Below are positions 62,929 to 64,000 of a stretch of 64,000 bases of DNA, piece by piece; position 1 is the first letter of the stretch, and each line of letters opens with the position of its first letter. Source of the DNA: JAQUCI01 sp034932685 (GTDB taxonomy: Bacteria > Bacillota_I > Bacilli_A > Erysipelotrichales > Erysipelotrichaceae); contig JAYFOM010000031.1 in the NCBI GenBank assembly GCA_034932685.1, forward strand, positions 4,439 to 68,438, given 5' to 3'. The notes under the pieces were generated by a model. The model made no database searches and was not told the origin of the DNA. It worked only from the letters and a program-made list of their open reading frames with translations. The translations under genes were made by a program, and so were the position numbers.

Positions 62929-63809
62929 TGTAATCCTCCGCTACTAACTATATCGGCAATTGTAGGTAACTCCAGTTTCAAAGAGATAATTTGATCTTCT
63001 TTTAGTAATTTTCGCATCATTTTTTTAGCTTTTACATTATTTATCATTACTAACCGCGTAACATTACCTTGCTCAGTTTGAGCTAAAACTCCTTCTTCAC
63101 AACTATAGTCTTTTTTGATTACTTCATTTATCGTAACGTATCTTAGTTCACTTTTTAGTTTCATTTCATTGATCGATCCATAGTATCTAGCTTCTTGTTT
63201 ATCAAGGATTATGATCTTCTCACAAAACTCTTCTATATACTCGTATTGATGTGACGATATTAAAATCGATCTCCCTTCATTTCTAAGCTCAGTAATTAAA
63301 TCTTTCATGATCCTAATATTTGTTATGTCTAAACCTGTTAATGGTTCATCTAGAATAATAATCTTTGGTTTATGAATTAAAGCACATACTAACTGAACTT
63401 TTTGTTGATTACCTTTTGATAGTTCTTTTATACGTCGATCTTTGTATTGTGATATATCTAATCGTTCTAACCAATATGTAACTTCTTCATCAATCGCTTT
63501 GTTATCCATTTGTTTTAAACTAGCCAAGAATCTCAACTGTTCAATCACTCTTAAATCTTTATATACGCTTTTATCTTCTGGCAAATAACCAAACAGCTTA
63601 GTGTTTAAACCAATTATAGATTGCTTGTTATATGTTATTTTCCCTTCATCAGGTATCAATAATCCCAACAATAAACGAAAGGTAGTTGTTTTACCACTGC
63701 CATTGGTACCAACCACCCCTAATATTTCACCCGATGATAGTTTAAATGATAAATCTTTTATTCCTTTGTTAGTTCCATAGTATTTCGAAAGATTATTTAC
63801 CTCTAACAT
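62925..63809 (-). CDS. ABC exporter ATPase (NatA/YhaQ-like)
   Basis: A 294-residue ATPase. I prefer ATG 63809, because GGGTGATC just upstream pairs with the end of 16S rRNA at the right spacing; ATG 63821 has no such site. Walker A GTNGSGKTT, signature LSKGNQQK (with Lys in place of the second Gly, as usual in this subgroup), Walker B IIILDEPLTGLD and H-loop ISSHQYEY are seen. The C-terminal 80 residues are the subgroup tail. It is divergent from the partial gene at the right end. Confidence 0.9.
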   Translation of the reverse strand: MLEVNNLSKYYGTNKGIKDLSFKLSSGEILGVVGTNGSGKTTTFRLLLGLLIPDEGKITYNKQSIIGLNTKLFGYLPEDKSVYKDLRVIEQLRFLASLKQMDNKAIDEEVTYWLERLDISQYKDRRIKELSKGNQQKVQLVCALIHKPKIIILDEPLTGLDITNIRIMKDLITELRNEGRSILISSHQYEYIEEFCEKIIILDKQEARYYGSINEMKLKSELRYVTINEVIKKDYSCEEGVLAQTEQGNVTRLVMINNVKAKKMMRKLLKEDQIISLKLELPTIADIVSSGGLQ

Positions 63810-63840
63810 TTGATCACCCATACTAGTATTGGAATATAAA

Positions 63841-63862
63841 AAGAAGATTCCTAAATCTTCTT
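63841..63862 (-). terminator. Hairpin upstream of the ABC exporter ATPase
   Basis: A 9-bp stem AAGAAGATT/AATCTTCTT, followed on the minus strand by TTTATATT. It stands between the ATPase start and the neighbouring hairpin 63864-63892 and could attenuate transcription from the right. Confidence 0.5.
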
Positions 63863-63863
63863 C

Positions 63864-63899
63864 AGACTGTTGACAAAATAAGTTAACAGTCTTTTTATT
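63864..63899 (+). terminator. Strong plus-strand terminator upstream of the last gene
   Basis: An 11-bp stem (AGACTGTTGAC/GTTAACAGTCT, one mismatch) with a 7-base loop is followed by TTTTTATTT. No plus-strand gene ends to its left within 2 kb, so it may end a small RNA, act in the leader of the ABC genes when read from the other side, or be left from a rearrangement. Confidence 0.6.
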
Positions 63900-63969
63900 T
63901 GGTTAGAAGAATACTATTAAGAAAGGCAAGATAATGGTAAAATTTTAGTAGATAAGTAGAGGACAAACT

Positions 63970-64000
63970 ATGTTTAAGAAACGAACGATCCAACAAGAGG
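63970..64000 (+). CDS. Start of an unidentified protein
   Basis: Ten codons (MFKKRTIQQE) are visible before the window ends. The ATG is preceded by AGAGGA at 8 bases and by a possible -10 (TAAAAT) about 30 bases further up. It is divergent from the ABC exporter operon. The product cannot be named. Confidence 0.45.
   Translation, partial: MFKKRTIQQE

Overview
This window comes from a low-GC, walled member of the Bacillota (Firmicutes). The gene content points to an anaerobic lineage near the Erysipelotrichia or the Mollicutes-related Bacilli. UGA is a stop codon (for example at the end of atpH), so the standard bacterial code applies. The evidence for the lineage is a Bacillus-like order tagO/wecA-tilS-hpt-ftsH-hslO-dusB-lysS, an RNA polymerase delta subunit, MreB and MurA, the cyclic-di-AMP receptor DarA, a DUF1146 gene after atpC, and a cobalamin-dependent ribonucleotide reductase. 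This placement is inference from gene content; no rRNA is present.

Layout. 1-2140: 3' end of nrdJ and an unassigned membrane protein. 2185-10700: one operon on the minus strand with a lipoprotein substrate-binding protein, two permeases and an ATPase of the sugar/glycerophosphate ABC class, plus three cytoplasmic hydrolases (metallo-beta-lactamase fold, alkaline-phosphatase-like phosphodiesterase, and a 5'-nucleotidase-like protein with altered metal ligands). This reads as import followed by stepwise hydrolysis of a phosphorylated compound. 10823-19649: an integrated mobile element. 19632-41968: a long minus-strand run of housekeeping genes: lysS, dusB, hslO, ftsH, hpt, tilS, tagO/wecA, mreB, DUF1146, the complete F-type ATP synthase operon, upp, glyA, tsaC, prmC, prfA, tdk, rpmE and an rRNA/tRNA methyltransferase. 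42065-49556: a DUF1846 protein, a LysR regulator divergent from a pair of half-size chromate-type transporters, murA, rpoE, argS and a NusG-II-domain protein. 49592-54626: a PhnCDEE-type importer with a second cytoplasmic nucleotidase. 54713-64000: an M24 peptidase, ispF, a PfkB kinase, darA, ychF, DUF951, folD, dtd, rarA, a NatAB-type ABC exporter and the first codons of an unknown gene.

The mobile element is the main discovery. The last 18 bases of lysS are repeated in the same orientation at 10823-10840. A strong minus-strand terminator that fits lysS lies just beyond this distant copy, so the element inserted at the lysS stop codon and displaced its terminator by about 8.8 kb. It carries a tyrosine integrase whose N-terminal part is broken by a frameshift and a stop, an IS481-like insertion sequence flanked by an unusually long 25-bp direct repeat, and three cargo genes that look like an anti-phage or conflict system: an ABC/RecF-like ATPase with an atypical P-loop, a SIR2-fold protein with a zinc-ribbon-like insert, and an HD-domain/Hsp90-type GHKL ATPase fusion. 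I do not recognise this combination as a named system.

A second notable point is the ATP synthase c subunit. It carries Glu at both positions of the ion site (E24 and E57, 33 residues apart) plus T58 and Y62, which matches the two-carboxylate Na+-type rotor motif and suggests sodium-coupled ATP synthesis or hydrolysis.
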